From Brachypodius melanocephalos (taxonomy: Eukaryota; Chordata; Aves; Passeriformes; Pycnonotidae): DNA of 64,000 bases. Shown piece by piece: positions 28,101 to 43,100 of this stretch. Each line of letters opens with the position of its first letter. Position 1 is the first letter of the stretch. The notes beneath the pieces were generated by a model. That model saw only the letters and a program-made list of their open reading frames with translations. It searched no databases and was not told the origin of the DNA. The translations under genes and the position numbers were made by a program. The DNA lies in the NCBI GenBank assembly GCA_013398615.1, contig VZSR01003803.1:11431849-11495848 (forward strand), in the 5' to 3' direction.

Positions 28101-31100
28101 AATAGAACTGACTTAAAAATACAGTGTAATAGAAAGTTAACTTTATTAAGGCAAAAAATTGATTTTTAGGAGAATCTTACTAACAATAATTAGTAAAGCT
28201 ATTTCCAAACACATCAAAAGCAAAAAGCTTTCTGGTAGAAAAAGATGCTTGAGTGGTTACAGCACTATCAGAAGATGACATTTGAATAATATATTAATTA
28301 ATTGTATTTTATTCAGCAACATTTTTTGAAAGAAAAAAGAAAAGAAAAACCAGAACAAACTTTAGAAATCATCTTTAAACTGAAATATCAGTAAAAAGTT
28401 TTTTAAGGAAGTTGCCATGAAGTAATGATTTTCACTAGAGCTTCCAAAAAAGAATTCCAATATATAATGTCCACATCCTTCAGCACACACTGTATCCCTT
28501 AAACAAGTCTCAGTACAAAGATAATGGAAAGTGGTCAATATAATAAAAAGCTTTAAAATGTGCCAAAGGCTGATCCTGGGAATTCTGGGGCAATATATCA
28601 AACATTTTTAATGGACAAGTTCACACAAGTATAATAAAAACCAGATTCCCTCTACACTTGAACAATTACACCATACTGAGAAAGAGCCTTTGCAGGAAAA
28701 ATCCAAAACTCACAGAAGTAATAGACTGTTTCAAAGGAGTGTAGATATCAATCTAACTGCAAGAGTTACTTAATGTTCTCTTTCTATCTATTGATATTTT
28801 CTTTACACTTGCATTCCCATGCCTAGATGACATGGTATATGGTAACAGAGTGTGATCATTGTGATATAATAAATATGCATTAATAATTATGATCAGATAT
28901 ATAATATTTCTATTAAGTACAACATAGGTTTAAAAACATACATTAGAGTACTTTTAACATACCTACTGTTAAATGTTAAAATTGAAGCTGGAGAAGAGGC
29001 TCAGTCGCTATTCCCTGAATCTTCTGATGACTGCTAAACAAACAATATAATTTACAGTCTGAATGAATAAAAATAGTGTCTGTTTCCAGAATGAGAGAGG
29101 AATTGTTTGTTGCCATTAATTAAGGAACATGAATTTTTACTTCAGGCCAATTAAATATGCAAAGTACACAGTTCTTCTCACCAAATATACGAACTGCTAT
29201 ATAGCAATTAACATTTAACTGAACAAAACAAGCAGACAAGTCTGGTTTTGAAAGATAAAAGCTCTAAATTAAATACATAAATAAATAAGATACAGATCTG
29301 AAAAAGATTTTTGAACTCTCTAGAGATTATCTCTGTTCCATAATCCAGCAGGAGGAAGTGGAAATCCTCTGCCACACCAGATGCACGGCTTAATTTGAGA
29401 AACAGACATTGGAGCAGGTGAACAAATGGAATAATCAGGCCAAGCATCTGAGAGAAGATCCACTCAATTAGAACTGTTGTTCAATCCTAGCAGCTAAAAG
29501 GAATAAAATATATTTTAATAGTCAGTGCATTGTGTGGTAGGGAACAACTAAAGCTAAAAAAAAAAAATCCCAATTTTGTTTTAATTACTGAGCCAACAAA
29601 AAGCTGGATGCTGCATGATTTGAAAGCTTTCTGCAAATGTTTACTGAGAGCAACATTCAAGTGGTACAAGCACAGTGTAATGAAGGAATAACAAAGGAAC
29701 AGTCTTCAGCAAGGAACTAGCCTCTACAACCAAATGCTAGCTTTGTCAAATCAGATGCTGCTATTAAGCATGCCACCTGTTTCCTTTCCCCTACAGTCTT
29801 TGGCAAACAGAAATGCTTTGAATATTGCCTTATTCCTCTATTGGAATAACAGATAATGTACAAAGTGTCTAAAAGATATCTAGCACTACTCAGAGTGCTG
29901 GACTCAGCTATTTCTTCCAGCCACTGTCTCCCATTCTCTTCCATTGCTCCTTCTCCTCCCATTCCAGTTACCCTTCTGCTAGGCTTTCAGGTTGCACTCA
30001 CACATCACCAGCTATCAGAAGGATGAGTAAATCCCGTGCAGAAAGAGCATCTGCCTCCTTCAGTGCTGGCTATTCCTAAGGGCATCATGTCTCATATTCA
30101 GGAGTCATTTTATCCCCAACCTGGAGTCCCCAAGTAACAGGTTTCAAAGCATCGAAGTTCCCCTTCAGGCTCTAACATTTGTTGTGAATAGTGATACTGT
30201 AACTTTCAATTTAATGTCTATAAAAATCAGTAGGTTAACCATTCTCTACAGCAAGACTGAGGTGTGCATCTCACAGGAAGATGAAATTAAAATTGTCAGA
30301 TGTCTATAGCAGCAGTCCATTGTACACATGTTGTATCTTTGATCTGGGTTTCTTAAAGCAGAAAAAAAGATAAGAGAATTAGCAGCATGAGGAAAGAAAG
30401 CAAACTTCTAAAAACTAGGTTAAAAATTCAGTATTTCAAGAAAGACTTCATAAATACATTAATCGGTCACTATTACACATTCAAAAGGTGCTAACATAGT
30501 AATGGGATTTTTTAAAAGTTTTACAAGATCAGAAAGTTGGACTGCCATAATCAGTCCCTTGTGTTTAACAGCTAAAAGAGCATTAGAAAATCTAAGGCAG
30601 GCTGCAACACGGAGGTGAACTATTCTATAGAAGAGCATCTGTATCAGGTAGTGTTTGGTTTGTGTGCAAAGCACAAGACTAAAAAAAACCCCAAAAACTC
30701 CAAACCATGGAAAAGAATTAGGTCTCTATCCTTTCTTTCTGCCAATAAGTGATTGACACTGGTTAATAACATAATATGTAAAAAACTTCATTTGTTATTT
30801 TTGATATAAAGTCAGTTGTCCCTTAAAATTCAGCAATTCTTTGCTCTTATATTACAAAAAGGTTATTTTGGCTAAACTGTTTATTACTCAGAAGAAGCAG
30901 TTTACTAATCCTTATTAATAAATTAATGCCTCTGATCAGCCCTGCATGTAGAAATCTTTCTATTTCTGCTCAGTACTTATTTTCTTAGAGCATCTTTAAG
31001 ATAGGGTGATCAGAATATCATCTCTTGAGTAGAATGGCCACACACAAAAACCTAACGTCAAATTCAGTAAGAGTCATACTGCCAGCCTGTGGAAGTAAAA

Positions 31101-34100
31101 CTGGCACTAATAACATATAACTTAGAACAGCTTGTAATGTGTCTGCCCAGTGATGCACCTATAAATGGGGAAAACTAAAGCAATTGTGTTTAACTTTAAA
31201 ATAATACTGGGTATCAGGAAGCCACACAGTCTTGAAAATACAATTTTTAAAAAAGCTCTGAATATTCAGTTTGATATTCTAAATTGTTAGCTACACTTTG
31301 AAATGGTTAGTCACTTAGCCACATCAATGAGCCACCGTAGGTATGAGATGTAAGAAAACTTGTAAAAAATGCAATGACTAGATGGCTTGTTTTTACAGCA
31401 AGAACATCTGACACAAAACATATATACTCAGACCATAAAATAAGAGAGAAGTATTGCAGCATGTTGCTTCTTAAGTCCACAGATTTCTATTTCATCTTAC
31501 CAACTGATTTAACACAGTGAAAGGGTAAATATAGCAGTAAAAATATGTAGAAATTTAACATGGTGTTGGGAGGAAAACAGAGCCAGAAAAAATGGCACCA
31601 TCAGTTACAAGTGCTGCATGGCACTTAGATATGGTTTTTGTCTCTGGTGTTAAAGTATAATAGGAAGTTTTTGTATTCTCAGTTAGAACTCCAAGAAGTT
31701 TTAGCTATTCTGCCCTTTTATACTTTTTACATGTACTGAAATTGTAAGATATTTTACATTGTGTTGTTACTGATACAATTCCTCCAGCATGTTTTAATTG
31801 CAAAAGCCAATTTCCTATAAATTACATTCAGGAAGATAAACCACTTTGTCTTAGTGTGTCTTTGCCTTAAATAATTGTGTAATCCTCTCTTACTGACATC
31901 AACAAGAATGTTCAGGAAATACACAAATCAATAACAGCATACACCTATTAGTTTTTAAAAGTATGCACTAATGATATGAAAGCTGCAGAAGTATACCCCC
32001 TTCATTATTCCATGTTACATTTAGAGCTAGTCAAGTCTGTATGGAAAACACAAACTTTTGCTGGATAAAGAATGGCACAGCCATCTTGCAGACAAGATTC
32101 AAGTGTGATGGAACAGCAGGAATCAGGAATTATGATGAGCTGAAAACATCTGAGAGTAAACAGGCCATGAGCCATCTGTTGCTGTATCTCTCCACCATCT
32201 GAAGTTCCAAAAAAATCTCAGATTTTTACTGTGCATTTAGTGAGAATCATTAATCCCCAGCCTTCTAGTTTTATACAAGTGTCTCAGCTATACTTCTCTG
32301 CAAAATAATTTTAAATAATTAAATAATTTAAATAAAGGATTCTTTACATATGCTAAGTCTATAAGCATTCCTACAGCTGTATTTAGGTTCTGCATTGGTT
32401 AAGTCAGAATGAAAGTTATGAAAACATATTACAGGTAAATTTTGACAACCAAATATTTTCATTGCAGAAAAATATCTGTGTTTATAGTCTCAATCACGAA
32501 ACCTAAAATTAAACATCCTGGCACACCTGCAATTTTGAATGCTAATTTTCAGAGTGATTTGGCTTTTGCTTTCTGTGTGTTTGTTTAGCACTGGCTTGGT
32601 TTCTTTTTAAATAAAAAATCCCCACACATCAGAAGCATTGATTGTTTTCCTTCTTTCTTTCACCTCCTATTCTGAAGTACTAATCACTATCTAAATTTTA
32701 TGTGTATACACAAACACACATGTACACACACACACCACCTTATTTTGAGATAACTGTCTCTTTGATTCCTTGGACATTTTTAAGCTATTTGTGAATAGGT
32801 CAGTCTTGAAACATATGGAAAATAAACATACATTCTTGTTTTCCCCATTATCATTAGTGGAACCAATAAAGTTATTTCAGGTTTGTTCCACAACTGATTG
32901 CTCTCAGCTACTTACTCCTAATGTCACACCGTTTACTTGTCTCAAGATAGTAACTCTACAGCAAACCATTTCTCTGCATGAAGATCCAGCAGGTTCCATC
33001 CTGTCTCTCCTAATGCAGAACTATATACAATGGGATGCAACGGAGGCAATTTTATAGAATCAAGAGAGTATTAAGGGTTTGGAAGGGACTTTAAAGATCA
33101 TCTAGTTCCAACTCCCTGCCATATGCAGGACCTCCTCTAGACCAGGTTGCTTAAGGCCTTGTCCAACTTGGCCTTGAACACTGCCAGGACTGCAGCATCC
33201 ACAACCTCCCTGAGCAACCTGTTCCAGTGTCTTACCACCCTCATAGTAAAAAAATATTCTTCCTAATATCTAACCTAAATTTCACCTCTTGCAGTTTGTA
33301 CCCAGTACTCCTTGTCCTATCACTACAGTTTTTAACAAATAGTCCCTCCCTGGCTTCTCTGTAGGCCCCATTCAGACAAGTAGGATTTGAGATTTAAGCC
33401 AAGCTGTTTTATTCAGTTTCTTTTCTAAAATCCAGTGTTAGTTCTTCAAAAAGAATTTTACAAGTATTCTATGTACTGAGCTAGTTTCCCTAAAATACTC
33501 CCTCAGTCTGGAATCTAATGAATCTCAGGAATCCAAATTAAACATCAGACCTTTAATATATCAAAATTTGAGTTCAGACAGGAGGTGTTGGAAACATAAT
33601 CAACCTTATTATTTATATTCAAAAAGATAATTAAATAAAAATAGCAGAAGCACTTGAAGTACACAGAGCTCTTAGTATTTTGAAGGTTTTCACTAAAAGA
33701 TGAGCCCCACTTATGCCATAAAACTCACTAAATTATCTTTTCCCTGCACGATAAATCATTTCCACCTGAGATGCACAAGCAACGGCCTGGAGTCTGTTAC
33801 TCTGTTACAGATGCAACAGGTAGCCTAGGAAAGATTTCCTCCTTTAAAGCAGCATCATGTCAGCCATTGTACAGTGAAATGCTGTGCCTGCCAAAATTCA
33901 AGCCTTACTCTACGGCTATCTCCTATGCCCAAGAGGCTTCACAGAAGCACTGAACACTCTTCAGCAGAAAACCACTCATACTAGACTAAAGGCTGAAGGA
34001 CTTCCACAAAAAATTCCCTTTTTCAAATGAAGACTTTATGTGATTAAATAATTCATATTTTCCCTACATATTCTCAAATGCATAACAGAAAAGCCTATAG

Positions 34101-37100
34101 CTGTTTCTATTTTTCAGAACTCTCTTAAGTAATCAGTGACACTATACTCTACCATATTATTCTGCTTGAAGTACCACCTTCCAGCTTTCACTCAATTTTG
34201 TATTGATTTTGTCTTTCAAATGCAATTCATCATTATTGAAAACTGTCTCTAGCATTTGCTCAACAGAGACTACTTTCTGTTTCCTGCATACTAATTATGT
34301 TCTATGGAATACAGAAAAAAGCTTAGGGTTGAAAAGCTTTTCTTCTAAGCCATTTGGAATTGAAAACAGTTTTAAAAGATGCATACTCTTACAGTATATT
34401 CATCCACCACCATGTTGTTGGACTAGATGTCCATGATAAGTCTCTCCCAAAGGATATATTCTATATTCTGTCTCTTCCTCATTTAAATTTTTACCATCCA
34501 GTTTTTGTAGTAGTAAAACCCACTGCAAATTATGTGCCTCAAAGCAGTGCTAATGTTCCATTAATGCTAATGTTGGTAAATAAAAATATTGAATAAAAGT
34601 ATAAATTACATCACTTGTGACTGGTACTACAATGGCAGAGGTGATATTCTCATAACCAATGTAATAAAATCTAGAATTGTGTAGCACTTTCAGAACAGAA
34701 ATACAAACTGTATTTTAGAGGTAAACTATGAACACATGGAAGTTGTTTTCTAACAGCTGAAGTCTCTACAACTCCCTGCTGTCTCCTTACTTTCAACAGG
34801 TATCATTTTCATCACCTATCCCAACTCAGAAACCCTGTGGTACAGCATCTTTCTCTTTACAGTTTCACTAGGACTCAAAGTGCAGCCTTGCTTTCTCAAA
34901 ATGCCCATGACAAATTCGACAATAAGCACCTGAAAATAAGCATCACTTCATTCCAGCCCAAGTGAAATCAAAAGTTTTTGATTTCCATAGACCCTGAAGG
35001 TTGTCTCCTGCCCAAAATTAAAGACAAAAGCACAATCTAAATGGGGCCCAAGCATTTAAGTACAATACCTATTAAGACTCCAAATTCCATTAACAGATAA
35101 TTTAAGTGTATTCATACTAAAATTAATAGGGTTACATACTTAAGGCAGCCAGCAGTGAACAACAGAGGGTTTCTACCCAAGCTGAAACTTGGTGAAATAT
35201 ATCAGCTGAGAAACACAACATTTTTAAACTCCAAACATCAGTTTTTGAAAACTGTACTTCACAACCAAATTTTTGAGATTTATTGGGGTAGAATTCTTGT
35301 CTAAGTAAAAAAAAAATACAAAACTACTCACTAAATCACACTATAAAAGCTATATTTGCCTCTACTCTCACAAACAAAATAAAATTATATAAAATTAAAA
35401 TGGGATTTAAGCTAGCACTTTATGGTCCCTTCAGTCTGTAGTTTCTTGATCTCTTTATGGCAGAATAAACCAGCACCTCTATCAAAATAATTCATCCTGT
35501 CCTCTGTACAAACCCCAGCCATTCATACACCCCCTTATACAAACATAAGTCTTCACTCAGTCACACAGGGAACAGAATTGGGAAATTGATTCATGTCCAA
35601 TTAATTAAGAAAAAAATACTTCCTAGGGAGATGCATCCAAAATCGTCTTCACTGCTTCTTGATTTATCTCCCCAGCTCTCCCAACAGAAATTAAAATAAG
35701 GCAAAGCCACATTTTAGGACCTCCTAGCATGACACTGGCCATGCTGCTCCACAGAAGCAGAGACAGAACTGCCTGAAACAAAATGCTTCATGTTTGTTAC
35801 TGGTAATGGAGGTAAAGCTATCAAACTTTGGGATCAATAGGGTAGACATTTGGAAAACCATTTCTTTGGAAACTGCTTCAGGTACCTCACTTAAAATACA
35901 CCAAGCTGAAGTGGCTGAGGCTGGTGCTTGGGTGGTCTATGCCACAGAAAGGCTGAGTCATGCAGAGTCAAACACACCTTCATAAATCAGCTTCCCTGGT
36001 GTTATGGGATGTGCTGTTGAGACACACAGTGCAGCAGAGCTGGCCCTTGATACACGGGCATACCAAACACATCCTGCTTGTGTCTCAGTAGTCAAAACCA
36101 ATTCAAAGCTGTAAAATCAGTAAGAATACCCTGGCATCACAAAGACATGGCCTAGGGCAGACCAACTGTAAGCTCTGTTGGACTTCTGACACTCAAACAC
36201 CGCATAATACAGACTAAAAGAAGCCAGGAAAGAGGCACAGGCAAGACATATTCATAAATATTTACACTTGGTATTTTTACAATGACTGTTAGTTGTAAAA
36301 ATGCCCTAATTAAAAATTAAGTTAAAAATCAGAATATGGGTGAAGACCAGGCCTGACCAAAATGGTCATCCATAACTCAGTATCTAAGGAATACGTGGTC
36401 ACCAACACCATATGAAGAACGACTGAGGTAACTGGGGGTGTTTAGCCTGGAGAAAAGGAGACTCAGAGGTGACCTTATCACTCTCTACAGCTGCCTGAAG
36501 GGTGGTTGTAGTCAGCTGGGGGTTGGTCTCTTTCTCCAGGCAGCAACTGACAGAATGAGAGGACACAGTCTCAAGCTGTGCCAAGGGAGATATAGGTTGG
36601 ATATTAGGAGAAAGTTTTTCACAGAAAGAGTGATAAAATACTGGAACGGCCTGCCCAGGGAGGTGGTGGAGTCACCATCCCTGGATGTGTTTAAAAAATG
36701 ACTGGATGTGGCACTCAGTACCATGGTCTAGTTGAGGTGTTAGAGCATAGGTTGGACTCAACGATCTTGAAGGTCTCTTCCAAACTAGAAATTCGGTGAT
36801 TCTGTGATTCTGAAGCCCACATACAACACACTCCTTACTTCTCAATTTTAAAATCTGAATGGATTTTTCCATATATGAAAAACATGCCAAAGAACTGCAC
36901 TGCAATGAAGCACAGTCTACCTACACAGAGCTTTTGTAATTTTAAATTCTTGTGAATTTAGGGTGTGAGACTTTAATACTATCGTCGCAAGGTAGTCAGC
37001 AGAGACCACACATTATAATTCAGTTTAGTTTGTCTTTTAAAGACTGGACAAATATTAGTTCATGTATGAGGTCTGACATGAAGCCCTTTTGGACAAAAAG

Positions 37101-40100
37101 AAAGTTAGTGGCTTTTCAAACTCAACTCACTACCAGCTGAATTTTCACCGTAGAACTGGGGTCAAACTGAACAAGAATATTAGTTTTTGCCTGAAAGTTT
37201 CCTCTCCATTATGAGGACAGAACTCATAACTTAAGATATTAACCCTATTTCCTTATATCAGTGTTAGTACAGAAGAAGCTTTCTTACATTTCTTTAATAC
37301 CACCCTTCAAAAGGAAAAACATTTCAAGTGCCAGTTTCTTCAGAGACAGCAGTCATGTAACAGTAAGCTTATATAAGTTTCATTTTTAATGGAGGCTATA
37401 TATCCTCGTTGAGGAAACATCAGTTAAAAAAACCCATTGAATTTGCTAAAGCACCATGGAGAAAGTTTTGTTTACCAACAAAAAGTACAATTCAATTTGA
37501 ACTCACTCACCTGAAGTCACACTTTCTAATGTTCTTAAGTACATCTGATGTTCTTTAATTCAGCTGCTACCTGTATCATACCATTCTGTTAGTGCAAAGA
37601 AAAGGAAAGTATTTTTCCACTTACCTCTCTGGCAGACTTTGCTGGAGTCTGTCCTTGAGTCTCCCTCAACTTGCGAGCATTGTCAAGTTCTGCTTGAAGT
37701 TGTGAAGCTAAATCCTTCAAAGAAAGTGATAGTACTCCATTAGTTTAACCATCTTAAACTTTTAGGAGATTTCTATATCAAAATGAACTATTTGTTTCAT
37801 ATTTTGTTTTGATAGAACATTTTAAAGTCTAATGACACAAAAGACTAAAGAAAACATGTCAATATAATTCACAGAACTCCTCATAGGATATAACACGAAA
37901 AAGATGTTTAGGATAGAGGCATCCAAAATACAGGAACAAGTATTGCCTTAAAAAGACCAGAAGATGTATTCTTAAACGTTATTAAGTTCTACTAATAAAT
38001 GCTTTGCATAACTAAGCATAGATTTTACTTTATGTATAGCAAGCTAAATAAGGAAGCCTGAACACATCACAACCTTTTTTTCCTTTGTACACACATGCAC
38101 ACATATACACACCTTTGCACACATACATCAGCTCTATGGGTCTAGAGAAATATCTCTCAGAATTTTTGCTATGAAGTTTCACATCTCTCTACACTCCATG
38201 TCCAACTTCTGCACTTCAGATTTCATTTTGAGAACCAAAACGTACAAGAGGTAGAAAATAAGAACTGTTTAGTCTTGTGCAAATTGGTTTTGATGCCCCT
38301 GCTCCCTTATCCATCTGCCTATTAACTAAATATGAGTATTTCAGAATATCCTGAACTGCTAGGAATTACCACCCTATCAACCTGTAAAGAATAGAACCAT
38401 TTATACTCTAAGCCCTCTGCCAGTTTCATTGACTGGACTCCAACCATCGTGCCCATACTTGCCACCCCAAAATTAAGTCATTTGATCAACACCAGGCAGC
38501 AAATCACTAACAAAAACAGATTGAGAATTCACTTGGCCCACATGGCCAACCTCAAGCTCCAGCTGCCAGGACATGCTGTTACATAACCATCTGTTCTGAT
38601 GCGTGGGGATGAACTTGCTTAAACAAGCTGCATTTTCTATTTCATTGGAGAAAGACCATGAAAAATACTTAAAATGCCACAAGGCAATAATATATTAAAT
38701 ATATTATATTAACTATTTTATTATTTAAACTATTGTTGTTTGGTTTTAGTTTGTTTTTTTTAAACCAGGTTAATTCAGAGTGCATATATAGAAAAGGGTA
38801 TATATAAAAATAGTAACAAAATTGTAGTACTAGTTTCTGCCACAGGATTTGGGTTAAAACAAAACAAAATTATAGAATATTTAATTAATTACACTCTCTC
38901 CACAGAATACGTGCATATTTTTCATCAAATCACTTGCATTCATTTCCTATCAGGTTGAAAAGAAAAAGGCCAGATTTGTGCCCAAAGTTTTGTTTAGGCA
39001 ATGCTACTAAAACTGAGCAGTATCAGAAAAAAAGTTAAAGTTTACAAACTTTTGCTGCTTTTCATCAGTCTTTGGAAAACCTTCATCTCTCAGTACTTTA
39101 GCAAACTAATGTACAGACAGCTTACACTACACCAGTCCCTCACAAACCTATCATATAATCACTTTCATAAACATATTTTTCCTCACTAGTGTATGTTTTT
39201 CAGTATTAGTTAAGAAAACTAGAGATTAACATGTGGACACATCTACTTAAATCATTAACACTGTATCTTCGTAGGAAATACATTGCTTCAAGTCACTTTT
39301 CATTCACCTCTGACGCTAGTAACATTTAAAATGGACAGGATTTCTAGATAAGGTACTGCTGTTCAAATGTTTAAAGCTTCCTACCCACATATATGTCTAA
39401 AGTCTGTGGAAAAATAATTCATAATGTAAAATTGGTTTGAAAAGAAAAATATTTATTTTCTCCTTAAAAAAATCTGCATTATCTGATAGGGGTTGTAACA
39501 AAGATCAATACCATGTCCTAGTCCAGCAATAATGACAAAACATACTTAAACTTTTCACAAATCAAAGAATAAATAGCTCTTGAGAAATATTACTTTGCCA
39601 CCTGGGGACATGTTTTATATATATTACTATAAATAAATATTTATTATTTCTTAAAGATGCAGATTTTGCTGCAAATATTATGTCACAAGAGGCAAACTAA
39701 ACAGGTGCAGTAAATATTAATCTTAAAAAATAAATACAAAAGCCCACAGTGATAGCATTTGCTTCTAAAAAATATGAAAATAGTTCCTTAAGAGCAGCTA
39801 TTCAGAGCCAAGCACTTGAAAAACACAGCTTCATAACTAACAGACTCTGACCTTGTTATAACTGAAACTTCCAGACAGTACCAGTGAAGGGAATTAACTC
39901 ATTATAGCCATGTTAAATGTAACAAATAAAATACATAAACTTCCAAATTTAGCATTGCACAAGAGTGAAATTCTTGTTCCTTCAGGTAGCTGGCTGAAAC
40001 AAGCCACATTAAATGTGCAGCTGTTTCTCCCAGCTCCACAGAACAACCTCAACCAGCGCAGGACCACAAAGCATCCCACAGCTGTTCTCAGTGCAGAGCT

Positions 40101-43100
40101 GGCTGCAATGGCATATGCTATTCCTTTCAGTTTTACAATTTCCATTTCATAATTAAGAGCCTGCTTATACAGCAGAGCTATGGACCACAAGCACCTACTT
40201 GTGAGAAAGCTGACGAAAATAAGTAAAGCTCCAGATACTGTTTGCCTTGTAACAAAGACAGGGAGCTTTGTAGTTTTCACCTGCTTTCTTTTTTATAAAA
40301 GGACAATAAATACTATAAAAAGGGTAGAGAACAACTGGCTTTAGATATGCCACTTATCCTAAAAAGCCCGTGGTCCTGAATCCTCTACTCTAGTCTATGA
40401 ACTATTGCATTTAAAGCAGAAATTCCTGTAAAAGCAGTATCTTCAAATCCTACAAAATTTTGCAAGACTTTATTTGCTTGAATCAATACCCTTTTAAAAA
40501 CCGCAAACAATTAAATCCCTGTGAGCTTTGAAGAGAAATTTCAGTAAATCCTGGCATTTTTTCACAACCATTACCGTGTCTCCCATGAGTTCTGCTTTCA
40601 CAATCCTCGCTCCCAGTCTGTTCATCTCCTCTTCACTGAGGACCCGAGGCAGCTCATCCTTTGATGATCTGTAAAACACCAGCTGCACTAAAGCCACAGA
40701 AAAACAGTGCAGTATTCACCTGTGTAATTATGATAAGCCTACTACACTTGTACATATGCTTCTGTTGGCACAATAATTGAAAATTACATATTATAAAAAT
40801 GTATTTGCAGGTAGAAGTTGCCAAGGACTCTGAAACCAAAGAGCTTGAATAAAATTTTTATGAGGTTTGTTTCCTTTTACTTTCAAGATCAACTCAAATG
40901 AAAAGCACTATCTATGAACATTTTCCCAGCAGGAAAAAATAGTCAAGTGTCAGTAGCAGGTAAAAGCAGGAAAAAACTAAGGGAAAGAGTTATTTTAACC
41001 CACTTTAATTCTTCTTTCTGGCTTTGGCCATGCTTTCACTTCTCAGCTTCTGCAAAATCACCCATTTATGAGTTATTCTGTTTGTCAAATGGCCTTCCAC
41101 CTCTTGAAAATTACTTACTTTCCCATATTCATGTGCCCATAGTACAATCTTTGCATCTGAATATGTTATGGCTGATACAGTAGAGTCTTCATGGAAAATT
41201 AATTGCTACCATTTTAAAAATATCAAGTCCCCCTAGAGAAGCCACAGCTGGTAATAAAGAGCATTGTACCTTATCATTAGTACTAAAAACTTAGAATATT
41301 AATCTTTATGATATTAATTAAATAAGGACTCCAAGAAATAGTGCAAAGAGGCATCAAGTAAGTTTGGCTCTTGTTAAAGCCAATTAACTCTAAAAGTAAA
41401 ATATCTAACACAAAAGATACATAAGAGTATGATATTGGTTCCTGCTGTTAGAGAGACAATTCACGCACTAACTGATATGGTTAAACCCTGTAGGATCTGA
41501 AGAACAGGAAATCTTTGAAAATGGTGTTCTCTTTAAGCACCAGATCTCCCCAGTCCTAAGAAAATTAGCAAAGCTGCTTTTCATTTTCAAGATGCCCTAC
41601 CCAAACCCCCAAACCTCAGCAGAATTTACTTTAATTTCCCCAGAAACAAAACATTCAAAGATTATGTTCCCACTTCTCCTTCAGATGTATCTTTCAAAGC
41701 AAGGCAGACTACTTCAGAAAAGGGAACAATTAATTGTCTAATTATTCCTATATGCTTTTTCTAAGTGGTGCTAGTGCTTGAATCATTGTTTGAACTTTTT
41801 GAGACTTGAGACATTGTTTTGATTTGCTTTTTATCTTGTTTAAAACTCTAAGGCAGTCACATTATTAAGTGTGACTTCCAGCAAACACTAGCTGATGGAC
41901 TTTTCCATTAAGGGGAGATCCCTTGGACATCCAATCAGCACTTTTAATTAACCTGTGTCATAACTGTCCAAAGCACTTTGATTTATAGGCTGAAGGAACT
42001 TCCTCTGTGCTTCAGAAAAGATAAAATTTAAAAGCCGTACTTTCAGCATGAGAGATGAGGAACTGAACTGGCAACACCAATAAATTCAAGCCATCACCTC
42101 AAAGTTTTACTTTTTGTGATTGACTACAATACTACCAAAAGAGTACATGTATTACAAGTCTTGAAACTTTAAGAAGAAAAAGCAGCAGCTTATAAATTCC
42201 TCTCAGAAGGTACCTACTGCACATATCCAAATCCGAAATGTTCCAAAAGCCGGAATTTTCTACAAAACACAATACAAGGAAAAAAAAACAAACAAACTCT
42301 TCTGACTGAAGGAAACAGGAAGACAGGTTATTCACTATTTCAAAACACACAGAATCTCAGGAGTTAAGAAGCCATCTTAAGAGAACTTGGAAATAGGTTA
42401 TGTCAATAAGCAGAGGCTACATGGTTTTGCAGGCCTAAGTAACCCCCACTTTACTAATGAGTCATCTTAGTAATTGCATTGGCTAAGAAATACGATTAAA
42501 ATATCAAAGAAGATGCTCAATTGGGTTTAACAGCACCAGAACGGAAAACACATGTTAAAGAAAATACCAGCTGAACAGTTTCTACATCTAGTTCTCTATG
42601 AGGAAAAGAATTATCTTTTCTATCATAATAATTGAATTCTTTGAACTTGAGCAAGTAACCACTTCCGCACACAATCTCATTTCCCAAAACTTGCAGCTTT
42701 CTCCAGCTACAATTAACATTGCACTTAGTAAATGTGGCAGCTACTGTTTTTGTACCTGCAGCTAAAAAAAGTGAATCACTGTTATTTCACAAAAAAAAAA
42801 AAACAAAAACAAAAAAACAAAACAAAACAAAAAAAAAACAACAAACCACCCCAACTGAAAAAAGCAGCTGCTTCTTTGAAGAAAACAGTACTCAGGCAAT
42901 AGTATCACTAACTTCTACTCAATGATTACACATTCTACCATGTCTGGCTGCATGGAATTTATTTTTTCCACAGCAATGCAGTGGTGCATTTTCCTCCACA
43001 CTGTGCCTAGCCCGCCCCTTCCCAGGCCATTCTGCAATCCCAGGAATTCCTGTTATGCTTTGGCCTTTGTGGACCAACGAAGCATCCCTTGACTATAGCA

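Larger units (their letters stand above)
25376..37624 (-). other. intron 10
   Basis: 12249-nt GT-AG intron, the longest complete one. It holds a minus-strand CR1 (33051-33378), a short CR1-like tail (about 34410-34478), a plus-strand CR1 (36395-36812) and a CA-rich stretch (32701-32737). About 25400-32640 is otherwise plain AT-rich sequence. Confidence 0.85.

Noticed and set aside
36438..36701. 87-codon ORF as a host gene
   Set aside because: It is the C-terminal remnant of CR1 ORF2, not a cellular gene.
39894..40280. 128-codon minus-strand ORF in intron 9 with hydrophobic stretches
   Set aside because: No family resemblance, no splice logic with CWF19L2 and no regulatory context; most likely chance.
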